Source: a virus
Reading direction: 5' to 3' (one strand)
Length of the DNA: 22,214 nt
IMG/VR virus record: IMGVR_UViG_3300044940_000232
Coordinates: 1 to 22,214 of that record
Position 1 is the first letter of the stretch. Each line of letters starts with the position of its first letter. A model generated the notes under the pieces. It had not been told where the DNA came from. It searched no databases and saw only the letters and a program-made list of their open reading frames with translations. This document shows positions 1-6,932 of this stretch, one piece after another. The position numbers and the translations under genes were made by a program.

Positions 1-163
1 GGGCGCGGGGCCATTCCGCGCCGCAGGCGGGGGCGCGGGGCCATTCCGCGCCGCAGGCGGGGGCGCGGGGCCATTCCGCGCCGCAGGCGGGGGCGCGGGG
101 CCATTCCGCGCCGCAGGCGGGGGCGCGGGGCCATTCCGCACCGCAGGCGGGGGCGCGGGGCCA
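1..163. repeat. 30-bp tandem repeat array (5 full copies plus a 14-bp partial copy)
   Basis: Five head-to-tail 30-bp units begin at 1, 31, 61, 91 and 121. A truncated sixth begins at 151 and matches the unit through the first bases of the next start codon. The first four copies are identical and the fifth differs only at position 140 (G to A). Each unit contains the inverted repeat ggcgcgg/ccgcgcc, a 7-bp stem with a 7-base loop (unit positions 2-8 and 16-22); the change at 140 breaks one pair in copy 5. The array has no stop codon in any forward frame and 30 is a multiple of three, so copy-number change would keep every frame open. The window begins inside the array, so its true length is unknown. 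Confidence 0.97.
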
Positions 164-166
164 TGA
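2..166 (+). CDS. 3' end of an upstream gene with a decapeptide repeat tail (possibly small terminase)
   Basis: Read from base 2, the repeat encodes the ten-residue unit GAGPFRAAGG five times (Ala to Thr in the last copy), then GAGP and a TGA stop at 164-166. That stop overlaps the ATG of the large terminase gene as ATGA, the same junction used by most gene pairs in this window. This favours frame 2 as the coding frame of the array. The gene immediately before a large terminase is commonly the small terminase subunit, which binds DNA at the packaging start site; that identity is inference because only the repeat tail is in the window. The tail would be flexible, Gly/Ala-rich and positively charged (one Arg per unit). 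The alternative is that the array is noncoding and the terminase uses its own initiation signal. Confidence 0.45.
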   Translation, partial: GAGPFRAAGGGAGPFRAAGGGAGPFRAAGGGAGPFRAAGGGAGPFRTAGGGAGP

Positions 167-1641
167 GCCAAGCTGCCACCACCTTTCGCGCGCCTGGGCC
201 GATCAGCGCGGCTTTCCTCGAGAACACGCACGAAATCTCGGTGCTGTGGGGGCCGGTCGGGTCGGGCAAGACGGTGACCGCGCTGATGCGCGGCATCATT
301 GTGTCCTACTTCGCGCACCCCGAGCGCGATGGCATTCGCCGCGTCAAGGGCGCGGTGATCCGCCGCACCTTTCGCGACCTGTGGTCGACCACGATCCCAA
401 GCTGGTGGGCCTGGATTCCGCAAGGCTCCGGCCGCTGGACGGGCGGCAAGGACGAGCCCGCCACGCATGAGCTGGTGCTCACGCACCCGGACGGCGGCCG
501 CATCGAGCTGATCGTCGAGTTCAAGGCCTTCGGCGAACAGCGCTTGGAGGAGGCGTTGCGCGGCTGGGAAGGCTCCTGGGCCTATGTGGACGAATGCGAC
601 CTGCTCGACGAACGCGCGCTGCCCTGGCTCCTCTCACGCTGCGGCCGCTATCGCCTCGCGCAGCAGGTGAACCCCGAGCGCCACCCGCCGTGCCGGTTTG
701 TTTGGGGCACGTGCAACGCCACCGATACCGATCACTGGCTTTACCGCGACATGGTCGAGCAGCCGCGCGAAGGCGTGAAACTGTTCCGCCTGCCAGGCGG
801 CCTTGATCCGAACGCGGAACGCCCGCCCGGCATCACGCGCGAATACTACGAGACCCTGCGCCGCACCATGCAGCCATGGGAGGCGCGGCGCTTTGTTGAC
901 GCGCTGCCTGGCTATTCGCGCGACGCGGATCCAGTCTTCCCCGAGTTCAACGCCGCGCATCACGTCGCGCGCGAGCCGCTGCGGCCGATCCCGTGGCGGC
1001 CGCTGGTGATTGGCATTGACGCTGGCGGCACGCCTGCTGCGACCTTTTGGCAGCGCGACACGGCGGGGCAATGGCGTGGGTTGGCTGAGCTGGTCGCGCC
1101 GCCCAACGGTGTCATGGGGCCAAGGCGCTTCGGCGAGGCGCTGGCGCAACTGCTTGCCGAGGAGTTCCGCGAGGTCGATCCCAAGTCGATCGTCGGCGTG
1201 GCTGATCCCGCTGCGGCCTATGGTGCTGACCGGCTGGCCGGCGACGACGACTGGATTGAGACCGTCGCGCGCGTTGCGCGCATCCGGATCATTCCTGCGC
1301 CGACCAACAAGATTGCGCCGCGGCTCGAAGCCATCCGCCGACCGCTCACGACTTGGATCGACGGCGTCACTCCTGGCCTGATCCTCTCGCCCGCCATGAA
1401 GAGGACGCGCCGCGCGCTGGAAGCCGACTACCGCTTTCGCCGTGTTGCGATGGGGCCCGGCCAGTGGCGGCGCGAAGACGTGCCCGACAAGCACAGCCCG
1501 AACGGCGCGAGCCACATCGCGGACAGCGTGCAATACGCGCTGCTGCACCTTGGCGGCTATGCCGAGGCCAAGGCGCGCGACCCGCGCCCGGCCGCGCGGT
1601 TCACTGCGCCCATCGTCGCCACCACAGGCTTTCGCGTGTGA
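163..1641 (+). CDS. terL: Terminase large subunit (packaging ATPase and nuclease)
   Basis: This 492-residue protein is the DNA-packaging motor and headful or end-cutting nuclease. The N-terminal ATPase shows a Walker A loop GPVGSGKT at residues 30-37, a Walker B strand SWAYVDECD ending near D143/E144, and a coupling-type motif WGTCNATD at 181-188. The C-terminal RNase H-like nuclease shows the expected three acidic positions in LVIGIDAGG (D286), VGVADPAAA (D348) and HIADSVQYAL (D454). Length fits the family. The ATG at 163 overlaps the TGA of the frame-2 repeat ORF and lies in the truncated last repeat copy, so initiation may depend on coupling. The frame stays open upstream to the window edge as an Arg-rich repeat without an ATG, so an N-terminal extension is unlikely. 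Confidence 0.96.
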   Translation: MSQAATTFRAPGPISAAFLENTHEISVLWGPVGSGKTVTALMRGIIVSYFAHPERDGIRRVKGAVIRRTFRDLWSTTIPSWWAWIPQGSGRWTGGKDEPATHELVLTHPDGGRIELIVEFKAFGEQRLEEALRGWEGSWAYVDECDLLDERALPWLLSRCGRYRLAQQVNPERHPPCRFVWGTCNATDTDHWLYRDMVEQPREGVKLFRLPGGLDPNAERPPGITREYYETLRRTMQPWEARRFVDALPGYSRDADPVFPEFNAAHHVAREPLRPIPWRPLVIGIDAGGTPAATFWQRDTAGQWRGLAELVAPPNGVMGPRRFGEALAQLLAEEFREVDPKSIVGVADPAAAYGADRLAGDDDWIETVARVARIRIIPAPTNKIAPRLEAIRRPLTTWIDGVTPGLILSPAMKRTRRALEADYRFRRVAMGPGQWRREDVPDKHSPNGASHIADSVQYALLHLGGYAEAKARDPRPAARFTAPIVATTGFRV

Positions 1642-1654
1642 GGAGAACCCCACC

Positions 1655-2023
1655 ATGCCCGTGACCACCATCACGCTCGACCCCGGCCAGAAGCATCACC
1701 GTCGCGGTGGTGATGGGGAGTTGCAGCCCAAGCCCGCGCCCGTGCCCGCCGAGGCGCTGGCCGAGCCCAAGCCGGGCGAGCCTTTGCCGCCCTCTGCCGA
1801 CCCGGACTTTGTCGAGGGGCCGCCGCCCTTGCGCGCCACGGTGACGATCACGCTGCAGCCGCGGCACCACGAATGGTTGCTGATGGCCGCCGCGCGCGAG
1901 GGCCGCACGCCGGAGAACATGGCCGAGGCGCTGATCCGCCAGGCCTATGCCGCCGATCCGATGCGCGTGCGCTCCACCTTGCCGCAGGGGCCGGGCCAGC
2001 CGGCCGGGACGGCGCGGCGATGA
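1655..2023 (+). CDS. Small protein with ribbon-helix-helix-like C-terminal half
   Basis: This predicted protein has 122 residues. The ATG at 1655 is chosen because AGGAG at 1641-1645 precedes it and it lies just after the terminase stop; a longer in-frame reading would run inside terL. Residues 25-60 are rich in Pro, Ala and Glu and look disordered. Residues 61-100 begin with a short alternating strand (ATVTITLQP) followed by two predicted helices (HHEWLLMAAAREGRTPENM and AEALIRQAYA), which is the layout of Arc/MetJ ribbon-helix-helix DNA-binding domains. DNA binding, for example at a packaging site or a late promoter, is inference. The stop overlaps the next ATG as ATGA. Confidence 0.8.
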   Translation: MPVTTITLDPGQKHHRRGGDGELQPKPAPVPAEALAEPKPGEPLPPSADPDFVEGPPPLRATVTITLQPRHHEWLLMAAAREGRTPENMAEALIRQAYAADPMRVRSTLPQGPGQPAGTARR

Positions 2024-2388
2024 AACCGCCGCCCATTGTTGTGCCGCCCGAGGACGGGCAGGGCGGTGTCGAATATCTCCCGGTGCCCGACCTGACGCCG
2101 GAGGAGGTGGCCACCTTTGATGCGGCGCGGCGCGTGCTCGGGGTCACCGAAGGCGAGCTGGTGGCCATCGGCCGCGCCTGGTGGGACCGGACCGGCCGGC
2201 ACCTGATCCGCGCCCCGGAATGGCGCAACCCCGATGCCGGCATTCAATCCCGCATCACGCGCGGTTTGCCGTTTGAGCAACTGACCCCGATCGAGCAGCA
2301 GCGTGTCGCCATCGCGTGTTGGCTGCACAAGATCGCGCCGGCTTTGCAGGCGGGGCAGCCGCTCGATCCGCTGCACCGGGGGCATTGA
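2020..2388 (+). CDS. Hypothetical protein between terminase and portal
   Basis: This protein has 122 residues and I do not recognise its family. The ATG at 2020 overlaps the TGA of the previous gene (ATGA). The first 30 residues are Pro- and acid-rich. The rest looks helical, with a Trp-containing stretch AIGRAWWDRTGRHL and a C-terminal helix QQRVAIACWLHKIAPALQ. No transmembrane segment, metal-binding cluster or catalytic motif is visible. Its codon bias is the strong GC3 of its neighbours, which supports coding. Its position suggests a head-assembly or packaging accessory. Confidence 0.75.
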   Translation: MKPPPIVVPPEDGQGGVEYLPVPDLTPEEVATFDAARRVLGVTEGELVAIGRAWWDRTGRHLIRAPEWRNPDAGIQSRITRGLPFEQLTPIEQQRVAIACWLHKIAPALQAGQPLDPLHRGH

Positions 2389-2395
2389 GCGCGCC

Positions 2396-2833
2396 ATGTG
2401 GTTCGTGGGGTTTCCGACGCATGACAGCCGGGTTGCGCCGCGCGGGGGCTGGCGCTGGTGGCGCTGGTTCACGCGGCCTGGGTATCGGCATGTCTGCGCG
2501 TGGTGCCCTGCCGGCGATGGCGGCACGCTGTTCCTTGATCCGCTGGCCGGCGGCCTGGTCGTTGAACACTTTCCGCAGCCTGTCGAGTGGGTGACGCGGC
2601 ACTTCGTGGATTCCGCCGTCTGGACGTTGGCCTATGCGCCTGCGCCGGCTGGCGTGCATCGCCGCCCGCCGCTGCGCCCGCTGCTGACCTGCACCGAGGT
2701 CGTCAAGGCCGCGATCGGCCTGCGCGCGTGGTGGGTGATCACCCCGCGCCAGCTCGCGCGCGCTTTGCGCCGCCGCGGTGCCGTGCCTGTTCTGCCGCTC
2801 ACGTCGCGTCCCATGAGCCACACAGGAGGTTGA
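2396..2833 (+). CDS. Phage protein with His...Asp...Cys pattern; possible permuted papain-like (NlpC/P60 type) fold
   Basis: This predicted protein has 145 residues. The ATG at 2396 is the first after the previous stop (gap of 7 bases), and upstream in-frame sequence would overlap the previous gene heavily. Key features are GYRHVCAW with H32, a strand LFLDPLAG with D48, and LLTCTEVVKAAIGL with C99 at the start of a helix, followed by WWVITPRQLARAL. A His-bearing strand preceding a Cys at a helix start is the order seen in circularly permuted papain-like enzymes. I recall similar small proteins near terminase and portal genes of other phages, but cannot confirm a family here. Peptidase or amidase activity is a hypothesis; the fold may be retained without activity. 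The C-terminus is basic. Confidence 0.75.
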   Translation: MWFVGFPTHDSRVAPRGGWRWWRWFTRPGYRHVCAWCPAGDGGTLFLDPLAGGLVVEHFPQPVEWVTRHFVDSAVWTLAYAPAPAGVHRRPPLRPLLTCTEVVKAAIGLRAWWVITPRQLARALRRRGAVPVLPLTSRPMSHTGG

Positions 2834-2837
2834 AGCC

Positions 2838-3062
2838 ATGGCAGCCATCTTTTCGCCGCCGAGGCCACGGGGGCCTGACCCAGGCCTGGTCGCCGCGCAG
2901 CGGCAGCAGCTGGAAGACGAGCGCAAGCGCGCCGCGCAGTTGGAGGCCGAGAAGCAGAGCCGCCTGCGCGCCATGCTTGGCCGCAGCACGGGCCGCGTGA
3001 GCCTGCTCGGCGGCTCCGAAACCGGCGTGCCCGACAGCGCTGGCAGGGAGACCTTGGGATGA
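2838..3062 (+). CDS. Small coiled-coil protein preceding the portal
   Basis: This 74-residue protein has AGGAGG at 2824-2829, eight bases before the ATG at 2838. Residues 16-46 are a highly charged helix (VAAQRQQLEDERKRAAQLEA and onward), probably a coiled coil. The tail contains GRVSLLGG and ends RETLG; a GR-S-L-L...LG ending resembles short proteins that I recall lying directly before T7 gp8-type portal genes. The function of these is not established; a structural or portal-assembly role is inferred from position. The stop overlaps the portal ATG as ATGA. Confidence 0.82.
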   Translation: MAAIFSPPRPRGPDPGLVAAQRQQLEDERKRAAQLEAEKQSRLRAMLGRSTGRVSLLGGSETGVPDSAGRETLG

Positions 3063-4702
3063 GCGCGCGTCTTCCTCCGCTGGCCGAGGCCGAGGCCAAG
3101 GCGCTGCTCAAGCGCTCGAAGGCGGCCTTCGCGCGGCTCGACCGCTACATGGCGACGTTCCGCGACATCGTGGAACTTTGCATGCCGCAGCGGGACGCGG
3201 TGACCGGCAAGGCCGAGGGCCAGGAACGCACGACCGCCATCTACGACTCGACCGCCTGCTACGGCACCTCGCGCTTTGCCAACCGAGTCGTGCAGGCGAT
3301 GTTTCCCGCGCAGGAGCGGTGGGCCGAGCTGCGTCTTTCGGTGCCGGAGCTGGACGACGCTGATGAGGTTGACCGCGAGGCGCTGCAAATCCGCCTGGAA
3401 GCGGTCAACCGGCTCATCTTCCAGGCCATCCGCGAAAGCAACTTCGACCTCGCGATCGTCGAGGCCGCGCATGATCTTGCCGCCGGCACCATGGCGATGC
3501 TCGTCGAACCCGGCCGCGCGGCCGGCGGCTGGGGGGCTGCGAGTTTGCGCTTCCAGGCCGTGCCCATCGGCGCGGTGGCGATTGAGGACGGCCCCTTCGG
3601 CACGGTGGGCGCTGCGTTCCACAAGCAGCGGCTTGCCGCGCGGCTGATCCGCCCCACCTGGCCCGATGCTGAGCTCGACGCCGAGCTTGCCCGCAAGGTG
3701 GAGCAGCGGCCCGACGACGAGGTCGAGCTGCTGCACGCCACAGCCTACGACTACGACCGCCAGGCATGGCGGATTGCCGTGCTGCACAAGACGCATGTCG
3801 TCGTGGACCGCGCGGCGCGCGCCTGCCCGTGGGTCGTCGTGCGCTGGATGCGCACTCCGGGCCAGGTCTACGGCTACGGGCCGCTGACCATGGCGTTGCC
3901 AGACATCCGCACGCTGAACAAGGCCAAGGAACTGACGCTGCAGAACGCGGCGCTTAGTGTGGCCGGGGTGCATACGGCGGTGGATGACGGCGTGCTGAAC
4001 CCGCTGACCATCCGCTTGACCCCGGGCGCGATCATCCCGGTCGCGTCGAATGGCGGGCCGCGTGGGCCGTCGCTCGCGCCGCTGCCCCGCTCGGGCAGTT
4101 TCGACCTGAGCCAAATCGTGATCGAAGAGCTGCGCCGCGACATCCGCGCCGCCCTCTTCGACATCCCGCTGCCCGATCAAATCCGGTCGAACGTGTCGGC
4201 GACCGAGATCGAGCAGCGGATGGCCGAATACAACCGCCAGACCGGCGCTTTCGGGCGGCTTTACATCGACGGCACGCGGCCGCTGATCCACCGCATCGTT
4301 GACATCCTGGACGACGAGGGCGTGCTGCCCGGCGTGTTCGACCTCCTGCGCGACGACAGCATTCGCGCCGTGCCGACCTCGCCGCTCGCGGTGATGATGG
4401 ACATGGCCGAGGTGCAGACCATCGCCCGCTATGTGCAGATGGGCGCGGCCTTCGAGGCCTTCGATCCGGGCTTCATCCGCCGCGGCATCTCGACCGAGCG
4501 GCTGGCAAGCTGGCTCGCCGAGCGTCTTTCGGTGCCCGCCGTGCTGCGCATCACGGAGGCCGAGCGCAGGGCGCAGGCTGAGAAGGCCCAGCAGATGCAG
4601 ATGCTGGAGATGGCGGCGAAGAGCCCGGCCGTGGCGCGTGTCGCCGACAACCTCACCGATCCGCGCACGCTGGCGCGTCAACCCATGGCGGGGTCGGCAT
4701 GA
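3059..4702 (+). CDS. Portal (head-to-tail connecting) protein, T7 gp8 type
   Basis: This 547-residue protein matches the podovirus head-to-tail connecting family in size and character. The N-terminal region has the family-like segment DRYMATFRDIVELCMPQRD followed by IYDSTACYGTSRFANRV. The middle has YGYGPLTMALPDIRTLNKAK, a strongly typical portal segment, and SNVSATEIEQRMAEYNRQTG precedes the long helical C-terminal part. Twelve copies are expected to form the ring at the unique vertex, binding the terminase during packaging and the gp11-type adaptor afterwards. The ATG overlaps the previous stop, and the TGA at 4700-4702 overlaps the next ATG at 4699. The C-terminus ends in a charged Gln/Met-rich helix. 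Confidence 0.95.
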   Translation: MSARLPPLAEAEAKALLKRSKAAFARLDRYMATFRDIVELCMPQRDAVTGKAEGQERTTAIYDSTACYGTSRFANRVVQAMFPAQERWAELRLSVPELDDADEVDREALQIRLEAVNRLIFQAIRESNFDLAIVEAAHDLAAGTMAMLVEPGRAAGGWGAASLRFQAVPIGAVAIEDGPFGTVGAAFHKQRLAARLIRPTWPDAELDAELARKVEQRPDDEVELLHATAYDYDRQAWRIAVLHKTHVVVDRAARACPWVVVRWMRTPGQVYGYGPLTMALPDIRTLNKAKELTLQNAALSVAGVHTAVDDGVLNPLTIRLTPGAIIPVASNGGPRGPSLAPLPRSGSFDLSQIVIEELRRDIRAALFDIPLPDQIRSNVSATEIEQRMAEYNRQTGAFGRLYIDGTRPLIHRIVDILDDEGVLPGVFDLLRDDSIRAVPTSPLAVMMDMAEVQTIARYVQMGAAFEAFDPGFIRRGISTERLASWLAERLSVPAVLRITEAERRAQAEKAQQMQMLEMAAKSPAVARVADNLTDPRTLARQPMAGSA

Positions 4703-4944
4703 CCGCGCTCGGCCCCGACGCCGCGCGCGCCTGGCAGCAGCAGCGCGAGGACTACGAGAGCCTGGTGCGCGCGGTCTTCACCACGCCCGCCGGGCAAGCG
4801 CTGCTCGCGCACTGGAAGACCACGCTGCTGCAAGCGCCCACCTGGCAGCCCGGCGATGACCTCGCCACCGCCGCCTTCGCCGAAGGCCGGAAGGCCTTCG
4901 TGCGCGCCATTGACGCCATCGTCACACCGCAGAGGTTCGCATGA
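4699..4944 (+). CDS. Bbp19-like small phage protein
   Basis: This protein has 81 residues and starts with an ATGA overlap with the portal gene. The pattern YESLVRAVFTTPAGQALLAH, then a gap and AAFAEGRKAFVRAIDAIV, resembles the short Bbp19-like family named from Bordetella phage BPP-1, which has a conserved F...GR.F/V helix with EGR in the second half. Its function is unknown. Its constant place between portal and scaffold suggests a role in head assembly. It is probably all-helical and cytoplasmic. Confidence 0.82.
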   Translation: MTALGPDAARAWQQQREDYESLVRAVFTTPAGQALLAHWKTTLLQAPTWQPGDDLATAAFAEGRKAFVRAIDAIVTPQRFA

Positions 4945-5864
4945 CCCTCGACACCGCCACCGATGCCGAACAGGCAACCGCCCCCGCCGGCCTGCTGGAC
5001 CTGGCCCCCGCGACCGAAACGCCGCCCGCCCCGCCCGCCGGCCATCCGGCCGCCAACGGGAACGCGGCCGCCGAGACGAAACCATCATTCCAGGGGGAGG
5101 CCAAGCCCGCGCCGTCGAAGCCCACCGCGCAGCGGCCCGAGGGCCTGCCAGACCAGTTCTGGGACGCCGAAAAGGGGGAAGTGCGGCTCGCCGAGCTGAT
5201 CAAGAGCCAGGCCGATCTTCGCCGCATCGTCAGCCGCGGCGAACACAAGCCGCCGCCCACGCCGGATGACTACAAGCTGCCGACCGGCGACACGATCCCG
5301 GGCGACCTGATCAAGCCCGACGACCCGTTGTGGAAGGCCACCACCGCCGCCGCGCATGCCCGCGGCTTCAGCCAAGCCGATTTGGAAGCGCTGGCCAAGC
5401 CCTTCCTGGAGACGCTGGCCGAGCTGACCAAGGACGCGCGGCCGCTCAGCCCCGAGCAGGCCAAGGCCGCGCAGGAACAGGCCTTGGCGGCCGAAATGGC
5501 CAAGCTCGGCCCGCAAGGCCAGGCCATGATCCGCGGCGTGGACACCTGGCTCAAAGGCCTCGCCGCCAAGCAGGTGCTGACGGCCGAGGAGCTCACGGCG
5601 CTGCGCAGCGTCGGCACGGCCGATGGCGTGCGCGCGCTCGCCAAGCTGCGCGAACTGGCGGGCGAACGGTCGCTCGGCATCAACGCCGGCGTGGCTCCCG
5701 AGATCGGCAGCGAGGAAGAGGCCCGCGCGCTGCTGCGCCAGGGCTTCGCGGCCGGGGGCGAACAGACCGACGAGGGCCGGGCGCTGCTCGAGAAGGGTCG
5801 CGACATGCTGCGCCGGCTGGAAGCCGCCGGGGTGAAGCTCGGCACCGTGCGGCAGCCGCGATGA
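4941..5864 (+). CDS. Scaffolding (capsid assembly) protein
   Basis: This protein has 307 residues and ATGA overlap with the previous gene. Residues 1-66 are Pro/Ala-rich and look disordered. Residues 69-95 carry LPDQFWDAEKGEVRLAELIK, a motif I recognise from scaffold proteins of many podoviruses and siphoviruses, followed by the PDDYKLP turn at 108-114. The remainder is mostly charged amphipathic helix (for example residues 150-300), as expected for an elongated scaffold that drives procapsid assembly and is then expelled or degraded. It lies immediately before the coat gene. The basic C-terminus (EKGRDMLRRLEAAGVKLG, then VRQPR) could be the coat-binding segment by analogy with P22 scaffold. 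Confidence 0.9.
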   Translation: MTLDTATDAEQATAPAGLLDLAPATETPPAPPAGHPAANGNAAAETKPSFQGEAKPAPSKPTAQRPEGLPDQFWDAEKGEVRLAELIKSQADLRRIVSRGEHKPPPTPDDYKLPTGDTIPGDLIKPDDPLWKATTAAAHARGFSQADLEALAKPFLETLAELTKDARPLSPEQAKAAQEQALAAEMAKLGPQGQAMIRGVDTWLKGLAAKQVLTAEELTALRSVGTADGVRALAKLRELAGERSLGINAGVAPEIGSEEEARALLRQGFAAGGEQTDEGRALLEKGRDMLRRLEAAGVKLGTVRQPR

Positions 5865-6055
5865 CAAAACGTCTTGACGACCGCCGCGAGTTCTGCATAG
5901 ACGAGAAGCGGCCGCGCTGGGTATCCGGCCCGGCCGACCCCGCGGACAGACGCGGCCGTGCCGGCGGAACCGGAAGCGGATCGACCCCGCAGCCTGGGGC
6001 ATATCGGCCGACCAGACGGCCGACCCTCGCGGCCAGGGCCTATCGCACCGCGTGA
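5861..6055 (+). CDS. Doubtful 64-residue ORF between scaffold and capsid genes
   Basis: An ATG at 5861 overlaps the scaffold TGA as ATGA, the usual junction of this genome, and opens a 64-codon reading frame ending at 6055. The product starts MTKRLDDRREFCIDEKRP and continues as Arg/Gly/Pro-rich low-complexity sequence with no recognisable domain. Its GC3 is about 73% by hand count, less biased than seems typical of the flanking genes. The same stretch holds a possible promoter and a hairpin, so it may instead be the 5' leader of the capsid mRNA that happens to be open. I cannot decide between the two. Confidence 0.33.
   Translation: MTKRLDDRREFCIDEKRPRWVSGPADPADRRGRAGGTGSGSTPQPGAYRPTRRPTLAARAYRTA
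5874..5901 (+). promoter_or_regulatory. Possible promoter for the capsid genes
   Basis: TTGACG at 5874-5879 matches five of six bases of the bacterial -35 consensus. It is followed after 16 bases by CATAGA at 5896-5901, a weak -10 (three of six matches). It lies just after the scaffold stop and about 180 bases before the capsid start. Extra transcription of the coat gene is a common need, but this site is weak and could be chance. Confidence 0.28.
6004..6023 (+). other. Hairpin in the capsid gene leader
   Basis: A perfect 7-bp inverted repeat (tcggccg/cggccga) with a 6-base loop (accaga) lies 60 bases upstream of the capsid ATG. There is no following T-tract, so it is not a typical intrinsic terminator. 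It may stabilise a processed capsid mRNA 5' end or be incidental in GC-rich DNA. Confidence 0.4.
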
Positions 6056-6082
6056 ACTCCCCCACGCAAGCGAGAGGACCTG

Positions 6083-6922
6083 ATGTCGCTCCAGTTGTCC
6101 CAGATCGCTCAGATCGAGTTCGACGAGCAGATCAAGGCGGCCTACCAGAACGCCGGCATCCTGCGCCCGCATGTGCGCGTGCGCACGGGCGTCGTCGGCA
6201 ACACCTGCGAGTTCCGCCGCTACGCGCGCGGCATGGCCACCCCGCGCGTCCCCCAGACCGACGTCGTGCCCATGAACACTGCCTACGCCAAGCGCCAGGC
6301 GGTGCTGACGGACTGGAACGCGGCCGAATATACGGACGTGTTCGACCAGGCGACGACCAACGTCGACGAAAAGCCGATCGTCGCGGCGAACATCGCCGCC
6401 GCCATCGGCCGGCGCGAGGATCAGATGATCCTGGATGCGCTGGATGCCGCCAACCCGACTGTCAACATCGACACCAACGTCGGCGGCGCCAACAGCGGCA
6501 TGAACCTCGCCAAGCTGCGGCGCGCCAAGCGGTTCCTGGATGACCGCGCGGTGCCGCAAGGCATGCGCTGCCTGGTGCACTCGGCGGAGGCGCTGGAGCA
6601 GCTCCTCAGCCTGCCGGAGGTCACGTCGTCCGATTACAACACCATTCGCGCGCTCGTGAACGGCGAGCTCAACACCTACATGGGCTTCACGCTCGCCATG
6701 ATGGACGCGCGCGACGAGGGCGGGCTGCCCAAGACCGGCGCGCTGCGCACTTCCTTCGCCTTCGACAAGATGGCCATCGGCCTGGCCATCGGCATCGACT
6801 ACCGCAACGAGGTCTACTACATCCCCGAAAAGACCTCGTGGCTCGCCAACGGCCTGTTCAAGGCCGGCGCGGTGTCGATTGACGACCTCGGCGTCGTCGA
6901 GATCCAGCACACCGAAGCCTGA
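6083..6922 (+). CDS. Major capsid protein
   Basis: This 279-residue protein follows the scaffold gene and resembles the phage capsid family found in short-tailed phages such as BPP-1 relatives. Recognisable segments are an N-terminal helix FDEQIKAAYQNAG, the RVRTGVVGNTCEFRRYARGM stretch, WNAAEYTDVFDQATTNVDEK, and a C-terminal region with FAFDKMAIGLAIGIDYRNEV and WLANGLFKAGAVSIDDLGVV, which resemble coat proteins with an HK97-type fold. The ATG at 6083 is supported by GAGAGGA at 6072-6078. It is preceded by the longest poorly coding stretch in the window and followed by a strong ribosome binding site for the next gene. Confidence 0.93.
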   Translation: MSLQLSQIAQIEFDEQIKAAYQNAGILRPHVRVRTGVVGNTCEFRRYARGMATPRVPQTDVVPMNTAYAKRQAVLTDWNAAEYTDVFDQATTNVDEKPIVAANIAAAIGRREDQMILDALDAANPTVNIDTNVGGANSGMNLAKLRRAKRFLDDRAVPQGMRCLVHSAEALEQLLSLPEVTSSDYNTIRALVNGELNTYMGFTLAMMDARDEGGLPKTGALRTSFAFDKMAIGLAIGIDYRNEVYYIPEKTSWLANGLFKAGAVSIDDLGVVEIQHTEA

Positions 6923-6932
6923 GGAGGGACTG

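Noticed and set aside
1-150. CRISPR-like array
   Set aside because: The 30-bp units follow each other directly with no spacers, so this is a tandem repeat, not a CRISPR.
246-470. Third forward frame through the repeat array continuing into terL
   Set aside because: It is open from the window start to 470 but overlaps terL by about 300 bases and shows no recognisable protein; frame 2 with its ATGA stop is the better candidate for the upstream gene.
2255-4681. 808-codon open frame on the - strand opposite the portal and neighbouring genes
   Set aside because: It is antisense to well-recognised genes, has an Arg/His/Gly-rich composition typical of GC-rich shadow frames, and shows no domain.
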